44,222 nucleotides of DNA from Microvirga aerophila (GTDB lineage Bacteria > Pseudomonadota > Alphaproteobacteria > Rhizobiales > Beijerinckiaceae): assembly GCF_003332305.1 (NCBI RefSeq), contig NZ_QOIO01000047.1:1-44222 (forward strand), given 5' to 3'. Position 1 is the stretch's first letter, and each line of letters begins with the position of its first letter. Of the stretch, positions 23,810 to 32,762 are shown piece after piece. Below the pieces are notes generated by a model. That model saw nothing but the letters and a program-made list of their open reading frames with translations. It was not told the DNA's origin and made no database searches. A program made the translations under genes and the position numbers.

Positions 23810-24802
23810 ATGCGCGCTCGCCCGTCCTGGCTTGGCACTCTTGCCCTGCTCGTAACTTGGATCCCGGTCGCCGTCGCCCAGACCGGCCCGCTGCCTTCAT
23901 GGAACGACGGTCCTGCGAAACAGGCTGTCATCGCCTTCGTCACGGACGTGACCCGGGAAGGATCCCTCGACTTCGTTCCGGAGCCTGAGCGGATCGCTAC
24001 CTTCGACAACGACGGCACGCTGTTGATCGAGCAGCCGATCTACGTGCAGTTCGCCTTTGCGCTGGACCGCGTCAAGGTGCTGGCGCCGCAACATCCGGAA
24101 TGGCGGGACACGCAGCCCTTCGAGGCGGTGCTCGAAGGCAACATGGCGGCACTCGCAGCCGCCGGCGAGAAGGGATCGGTCGAGATCGTCGCCGCGACGC
24201 ATGCCGGCATGACGCCGGAGGAGTTCCGGCAGACGGTCAAGGAATGGCTCGCGACCGCCAGACACCCCCGCTTCGGCCGCCGCTACGACGAGCTTGTCTA
24301 CCAGCCGATGCTGGAGGTTCTCGCCTATTTGCGGACGAACGGGTTCAAGACCTTCATCGCGTCCGGCGGGGGAGCCGAGTTCATCCGGGCCTTTGCCGAG
24401 GAGCGCTACGGCATCCCGCCCGAGCAGGTCGTCGGCTCGCGCATCGCCACGAAGTACGAGCGCCGCGACGGCCGGCCGACGCTGTTCCGCTTGCCCCCGG
24501 TCGATTTCATCGACGATGGCCCTGGCAAGCCCGTTGGCATCAACCAGGAGATCGGCCGACGGCCCATCGCGGCCTTCGGGAACTCGGACGGCGATCTCGA
24601 GATGCTGCAATGGACAACCGAGGCGGGGAAGCGCAGGCTTGGCGTCGTGGTGCATCACACCGATGCGGAGCGGGGATATGCCTACGACCGCCAGTCGCAT
24701 GTGGGCAAGCTCGACAAGGCGCTCGATGCCGCGACGGTGGACCGATGGACCGTGGTCGACATGAAACGGGACTGGAAGACTGTCTTCCCGATCAGTCCAT
24801 AG
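23810..24802 (+). CDS. Exported HAD-superfamily phosphatase
   Basis: 330 residues with a CGGGAGG site. An N-terminal signal-like stretch (LGTLALLVTWIPVAVAQ) points to export. The HAD motif I FDNDGTL has the nucleophile Asp66 and acid/base Asp68; motif II is the IASGGG region and motif IV GNSDGDLEM. The layout resembles phosphoserine-phosphatase-like enzymes. It would remove phosphate from an unknown periplasmic substrate. The position in the DUF3604 operon suggests that both act on related phosphorylated compounds, which is inference. Confidence 0.87.
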   Translation: MRARPSWLGTLALLVTWIPVAVAQTGPLPSWNDGPAKQAVIAFVTDVTREGSLDFVPEPERIATFDNDGTLLIEQPIYVQFAFALDRVKVLAPQHPEWRDTQPFEAVLEGNMAALAAAGEKGSVEIVAATHAGMTPEEFRQTVKEWLATARHPRFGRRYDELVYQPMLEVLAYLRTNGFKTFIASGGGAEFIRAFAEERYGIPPEQVVGSRIATKYERRDGRPTLFRLPPVDFIDDGPGKPVGINQEIGRRPIAAFGNSDGDLEMLQWTTEAGKRRLGVVVHHTDAERGYAYDRQSHVGKLDKALDAATVDRWTVVDMKRDWKTVFPISP

Positions 24803-24839
24803 GGGCAGTCCGGGACGATCCGCGCCCAGGAGGGAAGCA

Positions 24840-26036
24840 ATGACGGTTGCCCGCCCCACCGTTTTCTGGATCACGATCGCCCTCATCGTACTGCTGATGC
24901 TGGTACTGTTGCGTGAGATCCTGCTGCCGTTCGCCGTCGGCATGGCGCTCGCCTACCTGCTCGTCCCGGTCGTCGACAAACTGGAGCAGGCCGGGATCAA
25001 TCGTGGGTTGGCTGCCCTCATCCTCATCCTGCTGCTGGCCGTCGGCTTCGTTGGCCTGCTGCTGGTGATGCTCCCGGCCCTTCTCGGCGAACTGCGGTTC
25101 TTCATTGACGAGTTCCCCCGCTATGTCACCCGGGTCCAGTCCCTCGTCGCCGACACCGGTCGGCCCTGGCTGCACAAGGTCATGGGCCAGGAACTCCGGA
25201 TCGAGGAATCGATCACCCACACAATGGCCGCGATGGGCTCTGCCTGGCTCGATGACCTCGTCCGCTCGGCTTGGTCGGGCGGGAAGGCCTTGCTCTCCCT
25301 TCTCTCGCTGCTGGTCGTGGTCCCGATCGTCAGCATCTACCTCCTGGCGGACTGGGACGGGATGATCGCGACAATCGACGGCTGGTTGCCCGCAGGGCAG
25401 CGCCAGGAGGTCCGCGCCCTCGGGCGGGAGATCCACGACACGGTGGCCGGCTTCGTGCGCGGGCAGATCGTCATCTGCCTCATCCTGGCCGCATTCTACG
25501 CAGGGGCCTTGCGGCTGACCGGGCTCAACCATGCCATCCTGATCGGCCTCACGGCCGGCTTGATCAGCTTTGTCCCCTATCTCGGGCTGGGCGTCGGCTT
25601 CGTCGTCGCAGCGTGCGTCGCGATTGCCCAGTTCGGGCCCGACTGGACCCCCCTAGCTGTCGTGGCTGGCATATTCCTGCTCGGCGAAACGCTTGCCGAT
25701 TATGTGCTGTCGCCGCGGATCATCGGCACCCGCGTCAATCTCAATCCGGTCTGGCTGATGTTCGCGCTGTTCGCCTTCGGGTACCTGTTCGGTTTCGTGG
25801 GCCTGCTGGTCGCGATCCCGGTCGCCGCATCGCTCGGTGTCATCCTGCGGTTTGCGATGCGCAAGTCCCTGGCCGCGCCGAATATCGTACCAGTGCCGGT
25901 CGCATCGGGCGTATCCGCCCCAAAGCCGGTGGCGCCTGGACGAGGAGAGGTCGGTCAACCTGCGGAGGAGTCTCCCAGCCCGGCGCCGCATGAAGCCGTG
26001 ATTGCACGTCCCGGGATACAGCCTGAGGTTTCCTGA
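24840..26036 (+). CDS. AI-2E family transporter (PerM/YdiK type)
   Basis: 398 residues after a strong AGGAGGGAAGC site. It has the AI-2E family layout: helices at about 7-26, 28-48 and 60-82, a long amphipathic periplasmic region (about 90-150), then a helical bundle ending in the conserved part with SPRIIGTRVNLNPVWLMFALFAFGYLFG-like sequence. The C-terminal 50 residues are Pro-rich and probably disordered. Family members export small molecules or ions (AI-2, Na+/H+ in some); the substrate here is not known. It is the last gene of the run, 37 nt after the HAD gene. Confidence 0.92.
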   Translation: MTVARPTVFWITIALIVLLMLVLLREILLPFAVGMALAYLLVPVVDKLEQAGINRGLAALILILLLAVGFVGLLLVMLPALLGELRFFIDEFPRYVTRVQSLVADTGRPWLHKVMGQELRIEESITHTMAAMGSAWLDDLVRSAWSGGKALLSLLSLLVVVPIVSIYLLADWDGMIATIDGWLPAGQRQEVRALGREIHDTVAGFVRGQIVICLILAAFYAGALRLTGLNHAILIGLTAGLISFVPYLGLGVGFVVAACVAIAQFGPDWTPLAVVAGIFLLGETLADYVLSPRIIGTRVNLNPVWLMFALFAFGYLFGFVGLLVAIPVAASLGVILRFAMRKSLAAPNIVPVPVASGVSAPKPVAPGRGEVGQPAEESPSPAPHEAVIARPGIQPEVS

Positions 26037-26541
26037 GACATGACTATCACCTAGGCTCGCCTGCGTTGGACGAGCCGATTGGAAGGACCGCTTCGGATCA
26101 GCCTTTCACGTTCCGGCCGCTCAACGAACATCGGCTCATGAGCGCCGAAGCGGACCAAGCTATTTCGTCGCAGGAGTGCTATTTCCAGACCTTCCAGTAC
26201 ACCTCTTGGGTTGCATGTGGTTGGGCACAACGTTCGACGCCGTCGCCCATGGCTTCGGCGGGATAGCCCCCCTCGAGCAGTCGGCCCGGGCAGTCACAAC
26301 ACGCGGCAGCATCCTCAGCCAAGGGAGATGAGCACGGCTGCGATGGGGCAAAAACCCGCTGGAGCTTTCACGAGCTGGCTGCCGAAATCGATTGGCGTCC
26401 CGCCGATCTCGATTCCGATTGGACATGGCCAGGCTCCGCGCCCATGTCCGGCGCAGGCTGCTTGTGGCTGCCGGAGCTCATCAACGCCCGAGTCCAGGCG
26501 TAGTCCTTCCGAACCCTCTTTTCGAAGCCGCGTGAGCCGCA
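26037..26541. other. 505-nt gap between convergent AI-2E-type and LssY_C genes
   Basis: No gene is called. One plus-strand frame ending at TAG 26501-26503 reads WSFHELAAEIDWRPADLD and then SDWTWPGSAPMSGAG, which looks protein-like, but it has no start codon and is closed by TAG near 26270. It may be the remnant of a lost gene. No terminator hairpin with a T tract was found. Confidence 0.35.
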
Positions 26542-27378
26542 TCAATTGGCCTTGACCACAAGGCTCGCCAACGTCACTCGTCCGTCGGTCGTGTAGTGGT
26601 TGACCCGTTCCGCGGCGAGACATTGGCCGGCCTGATACACCTTCACCGCCTCAATGGACCCAATGTTCTCCAGCTCAGCGATGATGAAGTCACGCTCGAA
26701 GTTCGTATCCGAATCCGTGGCGTGGGTGACCTGGAACGTGAGATGCGTCAAGGACAGGCCCGTATCTCTCGTGCCAGCCCCAACCCAGAGAACGCGCTCG
26801 TCGTCCGGTGGGCGGTCGGTGTTAAGCCAGAAGCTCGCCGCTCCCCGGGCCCAGGTCTCCTCGGCCCGTGCGAGGCTCAAGGACCAGAACCTTATGTGAT
26901 GGCGCTTGCGGGGGCTGTTGTCGATTGCCTTCTGGAACCCGACGTCCTGGCCGCGGCCGAACAGATAGAGGGTGCTGAACGGGGCGGTCGGATAGGGCGA
27001 GTTGAGCACAAAAGCCCGGACCATGCCCCAGGAGCTGGCGAGGCCCAGCCGGTCCGCCTCTGACCAGCCGAGGGCCGCGAAAGCCGCGCGAAGCTCTGCG
27101 AGCGTTCCGACGAGCGCCACGTTGACGGGATCACCCGGCAAACCATCGCCTGTTGTCGTGAAGCTGGGCACCCGTTTCCGGTGGAGAAGCTTGAGGCCCA
27201 TGCGAATGATCCGCGGGAGGATGACGTAGGCGGCGACGCCGTAGGTGAGGCCCACAGCCAGAATCCATGGCAGCCTTTGGTCCGCAGTGTCAAAGACCAC
27301 GAAGACGATTAACCAGACAGAAAGAACACCCAATCCAAGGATCACGAGGCGTTGCAGGAAGCGGTTCAGCAATTTCAT
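26542..27378 (-). CDS. LssY C-terminal domain protein, copy 1
   Basis: 278 residues. Two membrane helices lie near the N-terminus (about 10-30 and 36-56), followed by an LssY_C domain (about 75-270) with GDPVNVALVGT, a segment GWSEADRLGLASSWGMV, KRHHIRFW and a final TDGRVTLASLVV. LssY_C is found as the tail of the legionella secretion-associated protein LssY and fused to PAP2 phosphatases. On its own it has no proven role; a membrane or envelope function is likely. A paralogue with one membrane helix is at 32803..33630, which shares the GDALNV, HHVRFW and YYTDG parts. Confidence 0.88.
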   Translation of the reverse strand: MKLLNRFLQRLVILGLGVLSVWLIVFVVFDTADQRLPWILAVGLTYGVAAYVILPRIIRMGLKLLHRKRVPSFTTTGDGLPGDPVNVALVGTLAELRAAFAALGWSEADRLGLASSWGMVRAFVLNSPYPTAPFSTLYLFGRGQDVGFQKAIDNSPRKRHHIRFWSLSLARAEETWARGAASFWLNTDRPPDDERVLWVGAGTRDTGLSLTHLTFQVTHATDSDTNFERDFIIAELENIGSIEAVKVYQAGQCLAAERVNHYTTDGRVTLASLVVKAN

Positions 27379-27470
27379 GATCGAAGCTCCGTCATGATCG
27401 ACACATCGGTGCTCAGCACCCCGTGCAGATGCCCTTCATGACCTCCTGGTCGATCTGCTTGGCGCGTTGG

Positions 27471-27641
27471 TCATCTGTCTGGGGGTGGTACGGTATTGCA
27501 GTCGAGCATCCGATCAATCGCTGCCCCGAACGGGATTTGAATCTCTCCCGAGGGCGCGAGCCGCCGATTGCATTCCTGCGCCAGAGCAGGAACCGCGGTG
27601 ATCAACGAACCGAGGATGAGGAGTTGGCGATAACGGTGCAT
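27471..27641 (-). CDS. Very small secreted protein
   Basis: 56 residues starting MHRYRQLLILGSLITAVPALA after GGAG. A clear signal peptide leaves a mature peptide of about 34 residues with two cysteines (ECNRRL and MLDCNTV) that could form one disulfide. No family recognised. A longer upstream frame exists but would bury the signal peptide. The short length makes the call uncertain. Confidence 0.5.
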   Translation of the reverse strand: MHRYRQLLILGSLITAVPALAQECNRRLAPSGEIQIPFGAAIDRMLDCNTVPPPDR

Positions 27642-27955
27642 CGTGATGACTCCGGAATGAGGATCCCAGTCCTGTCCTGCCCCGACGGGTTCATGCCGCA
27701 CGGCGGGAGATGACATCCGGGCGGAAGTATCCCTCATTCCAGCAGTGCCTGCCTGACCGAACGAGACAAGAACTTGACGACCCAAGATCTCGGCTCGTTG
27801 TAAAAGCCTTTCAGACACTGAAACTATGTCTGAAAGGAAGCTGTGCCGATGTCTTGTCCTTGCCGATCTGTTCCAGGCATGCGCGGTGTTACCATAATCT
27901 CCGACAAACGTGGGACTCATCCAGCTAGGTGCACCAGTGGGTCGTCCTCAACGAT

Positions 27956-28447
27956 TTACGAATTGGCTGGAACGAGCGTCACGGTCGTCACACCACCCGC
28001 GATGTTGAGACCGGTTTGCCCCTCGACCGAAATGGGTTGTAGGGAGAACGCACGGCCCGTGCCACCAGTGAGCACATTGACGCCGAGCCCAACGCCAAGC
28101 GTGGCCTCGGCGCCGAGGCCGGCATAGGTTCCTGCCAACGCGCCCCTGGGCAGACCCGGCGCCGCGGCGATGACGCCCCACACGAAATGTCCCGCTGTGA
28201 CTTCGCCAAGGGCAACACCGAAGTCGTCGATCTTGCCTGTATAAGCATCGGTTGGTCCGCCTCCGTTCGGCGTGAAGGTGCAGAGAAGGGTCTGTTTCTG
28301 GACGACGAACAGGCCGATGCCGGCAGAGACGTCGCAGGCGAGCGTCCCGACTCTGACAGAGGATTGAGCAAGCGCGGGTCCCGCCGACGCGAAGAAGGCG
28401 GCACTCAGAGCAAGCGCGGCAATGTTCAGTTTGTTGGCAATGATCAT
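27956..28447 (-). CDS. DUF992 domain exported protein
   Basis: 163 residues starting MIIANKLNIAALALSAAFFAS. The signal peptide ends GPALAQ (about residue 28). The mature protein matches DUF992: VGTLACDVSAGIG, then LLCTF, YTGKIDDFGVALG and a Gly/Ala-rich end. The family is common in rhizobia, periplasmic and without a known role. The frame is open upstream, but this start gives the expected signal peptide. The ribosome binding site is weak (GGAACG). Confidence 0.88.
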   Translation of the reverse strand: MIIANKLNIAALALSAAFFASAGPALAQSSVRVGTLACDVSAGIGLFVVQKQTLLCTFTPNGGGPTDAYTGKIDDFGVALGEVTAGHFVWGVIAAAPGLPRGALAGTYAGLGAEATLGVGLGVNVLTGGTGRAFSLQPISVEGQTGLNIAGGVTTVTLVPANS

Positions 28448-28991
28448 AACAGGCGTTCCATGTTCACGCGGTTTGTCGTCAATTGTGAGGGATCGGCTCT
28501 TGCGGGTTTCGTTGTCGTCGCTGGCTGTTCTATTCGACGCGGCCCAATCGACAATCAACGTGCCTACCGTACGGTCGAATGAGGTTGAGATTACACCAGC
28601 CTGCACCATCCGCTTGACCTTCCGAGCCATCGGCTTGACGTTTCGAGACATGCACCACCGCCAGACGACGCAAGCTCAGGGACCTTCATGCTCGACGAGC
28701 CTACCGAGCCGCGGCACTGTCGTTCGGTTACGTCCGCGGACGGATCGGTGTCTCGCCAGGCCGGTCCGGCTCCAGCCAAACCGACGCAGCAAGTCTGTCT
28801 CAAACAAGCAAGTCATTGGCCGATGACAGCAAGGCGCGTCGATGCTTTCCCCGCTAATAACCGTTCCGTCGGTCCGCGGATGCAATACCGGTGCCGAACC
28901 CGCCCGCCTGAAGGCAGCCACCAAAGAGCGCCGGCGGGCGGGATGCCGTTTCGATTACCAGTTCATTCGCTCTTTCCGGTTCATATCGCCG
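28448..28991. other. 544-nt gap before the DUF6894 gene
   Basis: No gene supported. It includes a 21-bp tandem repeat at 28604-28645. The frames here are short, and none has both a ribosome binding site and protein-like sequence. Confidence 0.4.
28604..28645. repeat. Two tandem 21-bp units
   Basis: Units 28604-28624 and 28625-28645 agree at 16 of 21 bases around the shared core CATC-C/G-GCTTGAC. A 21-bp period is two helical turns, so they could be paired regulator sites. They stand about 160-200 nt upstream of the DUF992 start. They may also be a chance tandem duplication. Confidence 0.4.
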
Positions 28992-29255
28992 ATGCCGCGC
29001 TTCTATTTCGACTTCTACCTAGGTTCGGATTCCAGCCGCGACGAGGTTGGCTCTGAGATCGGCAGTCACCGCACTGCCGAGATCGCAGTCATGCGCACCG
29101 CGGCAGATCTGACGCGGGACCGGTTGCTCAAGATGCAAAGTGCGGTCCCAGACGACATTAGGATTGAGGTGAGGGATGAGCATCGTCAGCCGGTCCTCGC
29201 CGTGACGGTCTCAATCCAGGTCGAACGGGCCGGGCCGATCCCCCCGGACGAGTAA
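28992..29255 (+). CDS. DUF6894 family small protein
   Basis: 87 residues starting MPRFYFDFYLGSDSSRDEVG, the diagnostic beginning of DUF6894 (MPRYFFH.. type), followed by GSHRTAEIAVMRTAADLTRD and a C-terminal strand region (DIRIEVRDEHRQPVLAVTV). It is soluble, with no signal peptide. The function is unknown, and many copies per genome are usual in this group. The next gene starts 9 nt after the stop, so the two are cotranscribed. Confidence 0.85.
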   Translation: MPRFYFDFYLGSDSSRDEVGSEIGSHRTAEIAVMRTAADLTRDRLLKMQSAVPDDIRIEVRDEHRQPVLAVTVSIQVERAGPIPPDE

Positions 29256-29264
29256 AGGCCAGGC

Positions 29265-29465
29265 ATGTCCGTCGATCGACTTGCTCAAGCTGCCGAGTAT
29301 CGCCGGCAGGCACAGGAGATTCGGACGATTGTCGAGAGGATCGCGATCGACGAAGCGCGCGAACAACTCCTTGAGACGGCCGAGCACCTCGAAGGTCTCG
29401 CAAAGGAAGAGGAGTGCAAGGTTCGCGCCGACGGCTCCAAGCCGCAGCCTCGATCGGAAGCGTAG
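29265..29465 (+). CDS. Small helical protein, partner of DUF6894
   Basis: 66 residues after AAAGGCCAGGC. It is mostly one or two charged helices (QAAEYRRQAQEIRTIVERI and AREQLLETAEHLEGLA), a pattern of small rhizobial proteins often found next to DUF6894 genes. There is no signal or membrane segment. Function unknown. Confidence 0.7.
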   Translation: MSVDRLAQAAEYRRQAQEIRTIVERIAIDEAREQLLETAEHLEGLAKEEECKVRADGSKPQPRSEA

Positions 29466-29566
29466 TTCCGATGGGTCCCTGTTTGGGAATGCACACCGCT
29501 ACACTCCGGGATTTCAGCTTGGGTTTGCGCTTGGGCTTCGGCATTTGGCGGTGAGAGCCTTGGCAG

Positions 29567-29764
29567 ATGCTCGAAGCCTCGGACACTCTCTCCGGAGCCA
29601 TCATGGCGATTGATGCCGGCACCGTGGGAGCGGCCAGTGTTCCGGGGCGAAGCATCGACGAACCGTTCACCGGCCTCATGATCCTCTTGGACCTTGAGAG
29701 GATTGTCCTCCGGGGCGAGCAGATCTGGCTGCTGTATCGGGATGTGCATGGCATGGACCCCTAG
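29567..29764 (+). CDS. Possible small protein, unknown
   Basis: 65 residues. A second start at 29603 (MAIDAGTVGAAS) has CGGAG close upstream and may be the true one. The part EPFTGLMILLDLERIVLRG then EQIWLLYRDVHGMDP reads like a folded protein, but the product is short, ends at once and could be a fragment. Nothing in the context supports a role. Confidence 0.35.
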   Translation: MLEASDTLSGAIMAIDAGTVGAASVPGRSIDEPFTGLMILLDLERIVLRGEQIWLLYRDVHGMDP

Positions 29765-30050
29765 ACGATCCATCCAGCGTGTGAAGGCTCAGGAAGGCGA
29801 GTCAGCCGCCGCAGGGCATGATCCTGATCCGCGCTTTTCGCACACCGTCCGGACGAGGGGTGGCGCCCGCTAGGCAAAAACAGGACTGGGCAGTGCGAGC
29901 GGAGGCTTCGCCGAAGATGCGTCGGGATGCATGCTCTGTGGAGTGTCATCCGGCATGCAACAGAGAAGCGACCGAGCCTGGAGGCCCGAGTTGAATGATT
30001 GCTTTGTTACAACACTGGTTGCGATCCGATGGGCCGGAGCCGATGGTTTG
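29765..30050. other. Gap with no visible gene
   Basis: 286 nt, mildly less GC-rich than the flanks. No frame with a ribosome binding site and no strong hairpin found. Confidence 0.35.
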
Positions 30051-30302
30051 CTACCAGCGGCGGTTCGTCCGGAACGATCTTCGATTGCGATTGCGCAGTC
30101 CGGCAACGGCGGCAAATAGCATTGCGCCGCCGGAGGCAAACACCGCCAGTTCTGTTACGATGTGAACGAAGGGATCCACGTCATCGAAGCGGCCTGCGCA
30201 AATGTCGCGGGCTTCGAGCGCTATCGCCAGCGTCATACCAACCATGGCACCGCAGAACGCAGCAACCGTCGGATCCCATTTCTTGCTTGGTTCGGTTTTC
30301 AT
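30051..30302 (-). CDS. Small two-helix membrane protein
   Basis: 83 residues starting MKTEPSKKWDPTVAAFCGAMVG after AAGGA. Two hydrophobic segments (about 13-29 and 48-66) are separated by an acidic loop (DICAGRFDDVDPF), and a very basic end (RNRNRRSFRTNRR) probably stays in the cytoplasm. No family recognised. Confidence 0.65.
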   Translation of the reverse strand: MKTEPSKKWDPTVAAFCGAMVGMTLAIALEARDICAGRFDDVDPFVHIVTELAVFASGGAMLFAAVAGLRNRNRRSFRTNRRW

Positions 30303-30373
30303 GTCCTTGTCCCATCCTGCCGCGCGGCTCGACGGCCCCCAACATCCAACCCTGGGAGTGCCCGTGATTGTCT

Positions 30374-30721
30374 TCAGTTCTGGGCCTGATGGCGGTCCTT
30401 GGCCTCGCAGACCAAGTCGACGACGGCCTCCAGTTCGTCCTCGCCGAATTCAAAGCAGCCGGTGCTGTCGATGGTCGAGCCGGTCGTGAGCAAATTGATC
30501 TCCAGCCAGAACGGCGGCAGGTCAGGCTGTTCGATCCAGGGCGCCTCGGTCAGACGAACCTCAAGATCGCTCAACCGAGCGAGCGTGACGGTCCGGGAGC
30601 AATCTGCATCATTGCTCAGGGCGAGCCGCACATACGCGCGGACGATCTGCTGCTCGATCCAATCACGGCATGCATAGTCACCAGTGGCGTCGCCCTCTGG
30701 CGCCGCGCGCGGCTGCGGCAT
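30374..30721 (-). CDS. Soluble acidic protein of unknown function
   Basis: 115 residues starting MPQPRAAPEGDATGDY after GGAGAATCG. The frame is open further upstream, but only this start has a good site. The sequence is acidic, with no signal or membrane segment: WIEQQIVRAYVRLALS, then LEVRLTEAPWIEQ and a C-terminal helix DELEAVVDLVCEAKD. No family recognised. It is divergent from the AraC gene at 30938, and the 216 nt between them should hold both promoters. Confidence 0.6.
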   Translation of the reverse strand: MPQPRAAPEGDATGDYACRDWIEQQIVRAYVRLALSNDADCSRTVTLARLSDLEVRLTEAPWIEQPDLPPFWLEINLLTTGSTIDSTGCFEFGEDELEAVVDLVCEAKDRHQAQN

Positions 30722-30937
30722 TTCGATTCTCCATTGGCACGAGGATGTCCGGTGCTGCGGGCGGGTTGAGCCATGGCTAGGAAAAACGCTCCTGCCGTCC
30801 CACAGCCAATCGTCCGCGGCTGAAGACGCGGTGGTACCCGAGACGTTTTGACCAAGTCTTGCTATCCTCGGCCAAAGGCTTGCCAGTTCCCGTCTCTGGC
30901 CTGGGGTCTGGGAGTTTGCTGCGGTGAGGAGGGCCTG

Positions 30938-32005
30938 ATGCATGGCGTGCCCCTGACACCCATGATGATGCCGCCCAGCGCGACCGGCGCCATTGCCCGC
31001 TTGGCCGCAGCCCGTGTCACCGAAGCAGGCCTTGATCTCGGCCCCCTCCTGCACAAGGTCGGCCTGACTGCATCCCAGATTCAGGACCGGCAGGCCCGCG
31101 TGGCTGTTGCAGCCCAGATCTCTTTCCTGAACCTGGTGGCGGAGGCGCTGCCAGATGACCTGCTCGGTTTCCATCTTGCCCAAGGCTTTGAGCCACGTGA
31201 GGTTGGCCTGCTCTACTTCGTGCTCGCGTCCTCGGCGACGCTCGGGGAGGCCATGGCCCGCGCCGAACGGTACAGCACCATCACCAATGAAGGGATCCGG
31301 CTGTGGTGCCAGGAGGGAGGCGATTTCCGCATTCGCTATAGCTATGTCGGCGTGTCACGACACACGGACCGCCATCAGATCGAATTCTGGGCTACGGCGC
31401 TTGTCCGGATCTGTCGCACCCTGACGGACACCGACCTGAGGCCCATTCGGGTCAGCCTCGCCCATCCGCGCTGCGGCGCATCAGGCTATCTCGAGGCCTT
31501 CTTCGGCTGCGAGGTGACCTTTGCCTCCGACCATGATGAGGTCACCTTCGCCCGCCCGACCCCGCAGCGTCGGCTTGCGGAGGCCGAGCCCTATCTCAAT
31601 GAGCTGCTCGTCCAATACTGCGAGGAGGCCTTGTCCCGGCGGGGCAATCCGGCAAGCCCCATCCGCGCGAGCGTGGAAAACGCCGTCGCTCCGCTCCTAC
31701 CCCACGGCCGCGCCCGCGCGGGTGAGGTGGCGCGGGCGCTCGGCATGAGCGAGCGCACGCTGGCGCGGCGCCTAGCGGCGGAGAGCCTGACCTTTCTTGG
31801 AATCCGGGAGGAGATGCGCAAGGATCTAGCGCGTCATTACCTGGCCGATGCCGGCCTCCCAATTTCCCGCATCGCCTGGCTATTGGGCTTTCAGGAGATC
31901 AGCGCATTCACCCATGCATTCAAGCGATGGACGGGACACACACCAACGCAGATGCGCAACCGGCTCACCGCGCAGACATCGTCTGCCGGGGACGCGGGCT
32001 TCTAA
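30938..32005 (+). CDS. AraC family transcriptional regulator (Arabinose_bd-type)
   Basis: 355 residues from the ATG after GAGGAGGGCC. The N-terminal domain (about 15-200) is of the type common in OruR/ArgR-like and virulence AraC proteins (PLLHKVGL then LLYFVLASSATLGEAMARAERY). The C-terminal double helix-turn-helix (about 255-345) has GEVARALGMSERTLARRLAAE and ISRIAWLLGFQEISAFTHAFKRWTG-like sequence. It probably controls a neighbouring gene, but no site is recognised. It is followed by a truncated relative. Confidence 0.9.
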   Translation: MHGVPLTPMMMPPSATGAIARLAAARVTEAGLDLGPLLHKVGLTASQIQDRQARVAVAAQISFLNLVAEALPDDLLGFHLAQGFEPREVGLLYFVLASSATLGEAMARAERYSTITNEGIRLWCQEGGDFRIRYSYVGVSRHTDRHQIEFWATALVRICRTLTDTDLRPIRVSLAHPRCGASGYLEAFFGCEVTFASDHDEVTFARPTPQRRLAEAEPYLNELLVQYCEEALSRRGNPASPIRASVENAVAPLLPHGRARAGEVARALGMSERTLARRLAAESLTFLGIREEMRKDLARHYLADAGLPISRIAWLLGFQEISAFTHAFKRWTGHTPTQMRNRLTAQTSSAGDAGF

Positions 32006-32271
32006 GACTCGCAAGGATAGCTGGAGGGCCACGCTGAGGAAGATCTATCCGCGGCCATAGCGCCAGAGCGCGGATCGTGACGTCACGCACGCATTCACCG
32101 TTCCATTGTCCCAATCTGTCAACGGAACGTCCTGATCGATCAAGCGGAATGGGCGTGGAGCGGATAAGATGGGGAACTGCACCCGGTCGCGGGCCAGCCC
32201 GACCTGCACCGGAACCGGACGAGGCTCGTCATGGGGTCTGCTTTGGTCGTCGCCGGCATCGGCCGACGGGG

Positions 32272-32685
32272 ATGACGTCAGGACGCGGCGAGCAAATCGA
32301 GCCGCGGTCAGATGGCCATTCGCCTCGCCTCAGTGAAGATTTGCGTCGCGTGCTCCGGACCGAATTGCTGAAGGGGCCTTGCACCGTGACTGAGATTGCC
32401 CGGCGGTTCTCGATGCACCACCGCACCTTGAGCCGACACCTAGCCCGCGAGGGTGTCTCATTCCAACAGGTGGCCGATGAGATGCGGTTCGCGATCGCGT
32501 GTGACCTGCTGACCAACACCGACATGGCCCTGGATCAGATCTCGATCATGCTGAGGTTCTCGGAACCTAGCGCCTTCACCCGGGCCTTCCGCCGCTGGTC
32601 TGGGCGGGCCCCCTCGGCCTGGCGGGCGAGCCATGCCCGGGGCCGGAATCGGCCCCCAAGGCGAACGGTCCCTCGCCCGCGCTGA
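32272..32685 (+). CDS. Truncated AraC-type regulator (DNA-binding domain only)
   Basis: About 137 residues from ATG 32272; the frame is open back to 32077 but that part is low-complexity and unlike AraC. From residue 28 (DLRRVLRTELLKG) to about 120 it is a full AraC double helix-turn-helix (VTEIARRFSMHHRTLSRHLARE; ALDQISIMLRFSEPSAFTRAF; RRWSGRAP). It matches the C-terminal third of the intact regulator at 39423..40607 (LRRVLRTEIL; HRRTLSRHL; SAFTRAFRRWSGQSP). The ligand-binding half is missing. It may be a decayed gene or a stand-alone DNA-binding protein that interferes with the full-length regulators. Confidence 0.7.
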   Translation: MTSGRGEQIEPRSDGHSPRLSEDLRRVLRTELLKGPCTVTEIARRFSMHHRTLSRHLAREGVSFQQVADEMRFAIACDLLTNTDMALDQISIMLRFSEPSAFTRAFRRWSGRAPSAWRASHARGRNRPPRRTVPRPR

Positions 32686-32762
32686 GCCCGCGCTGACCGG
32701 CGGCGCCCGAAACCTAAACCCAAAAGGCCGAGAGGTTGTCATGTCCCAACAAGCTCCGTTCA

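Noticed and set aside
32133..32142. TGATCGATCA palindrome, first taken for an FNR site
   Set aside because: It lacks the TTG...CAA spacing of 14 bp and is just a short palindrome.
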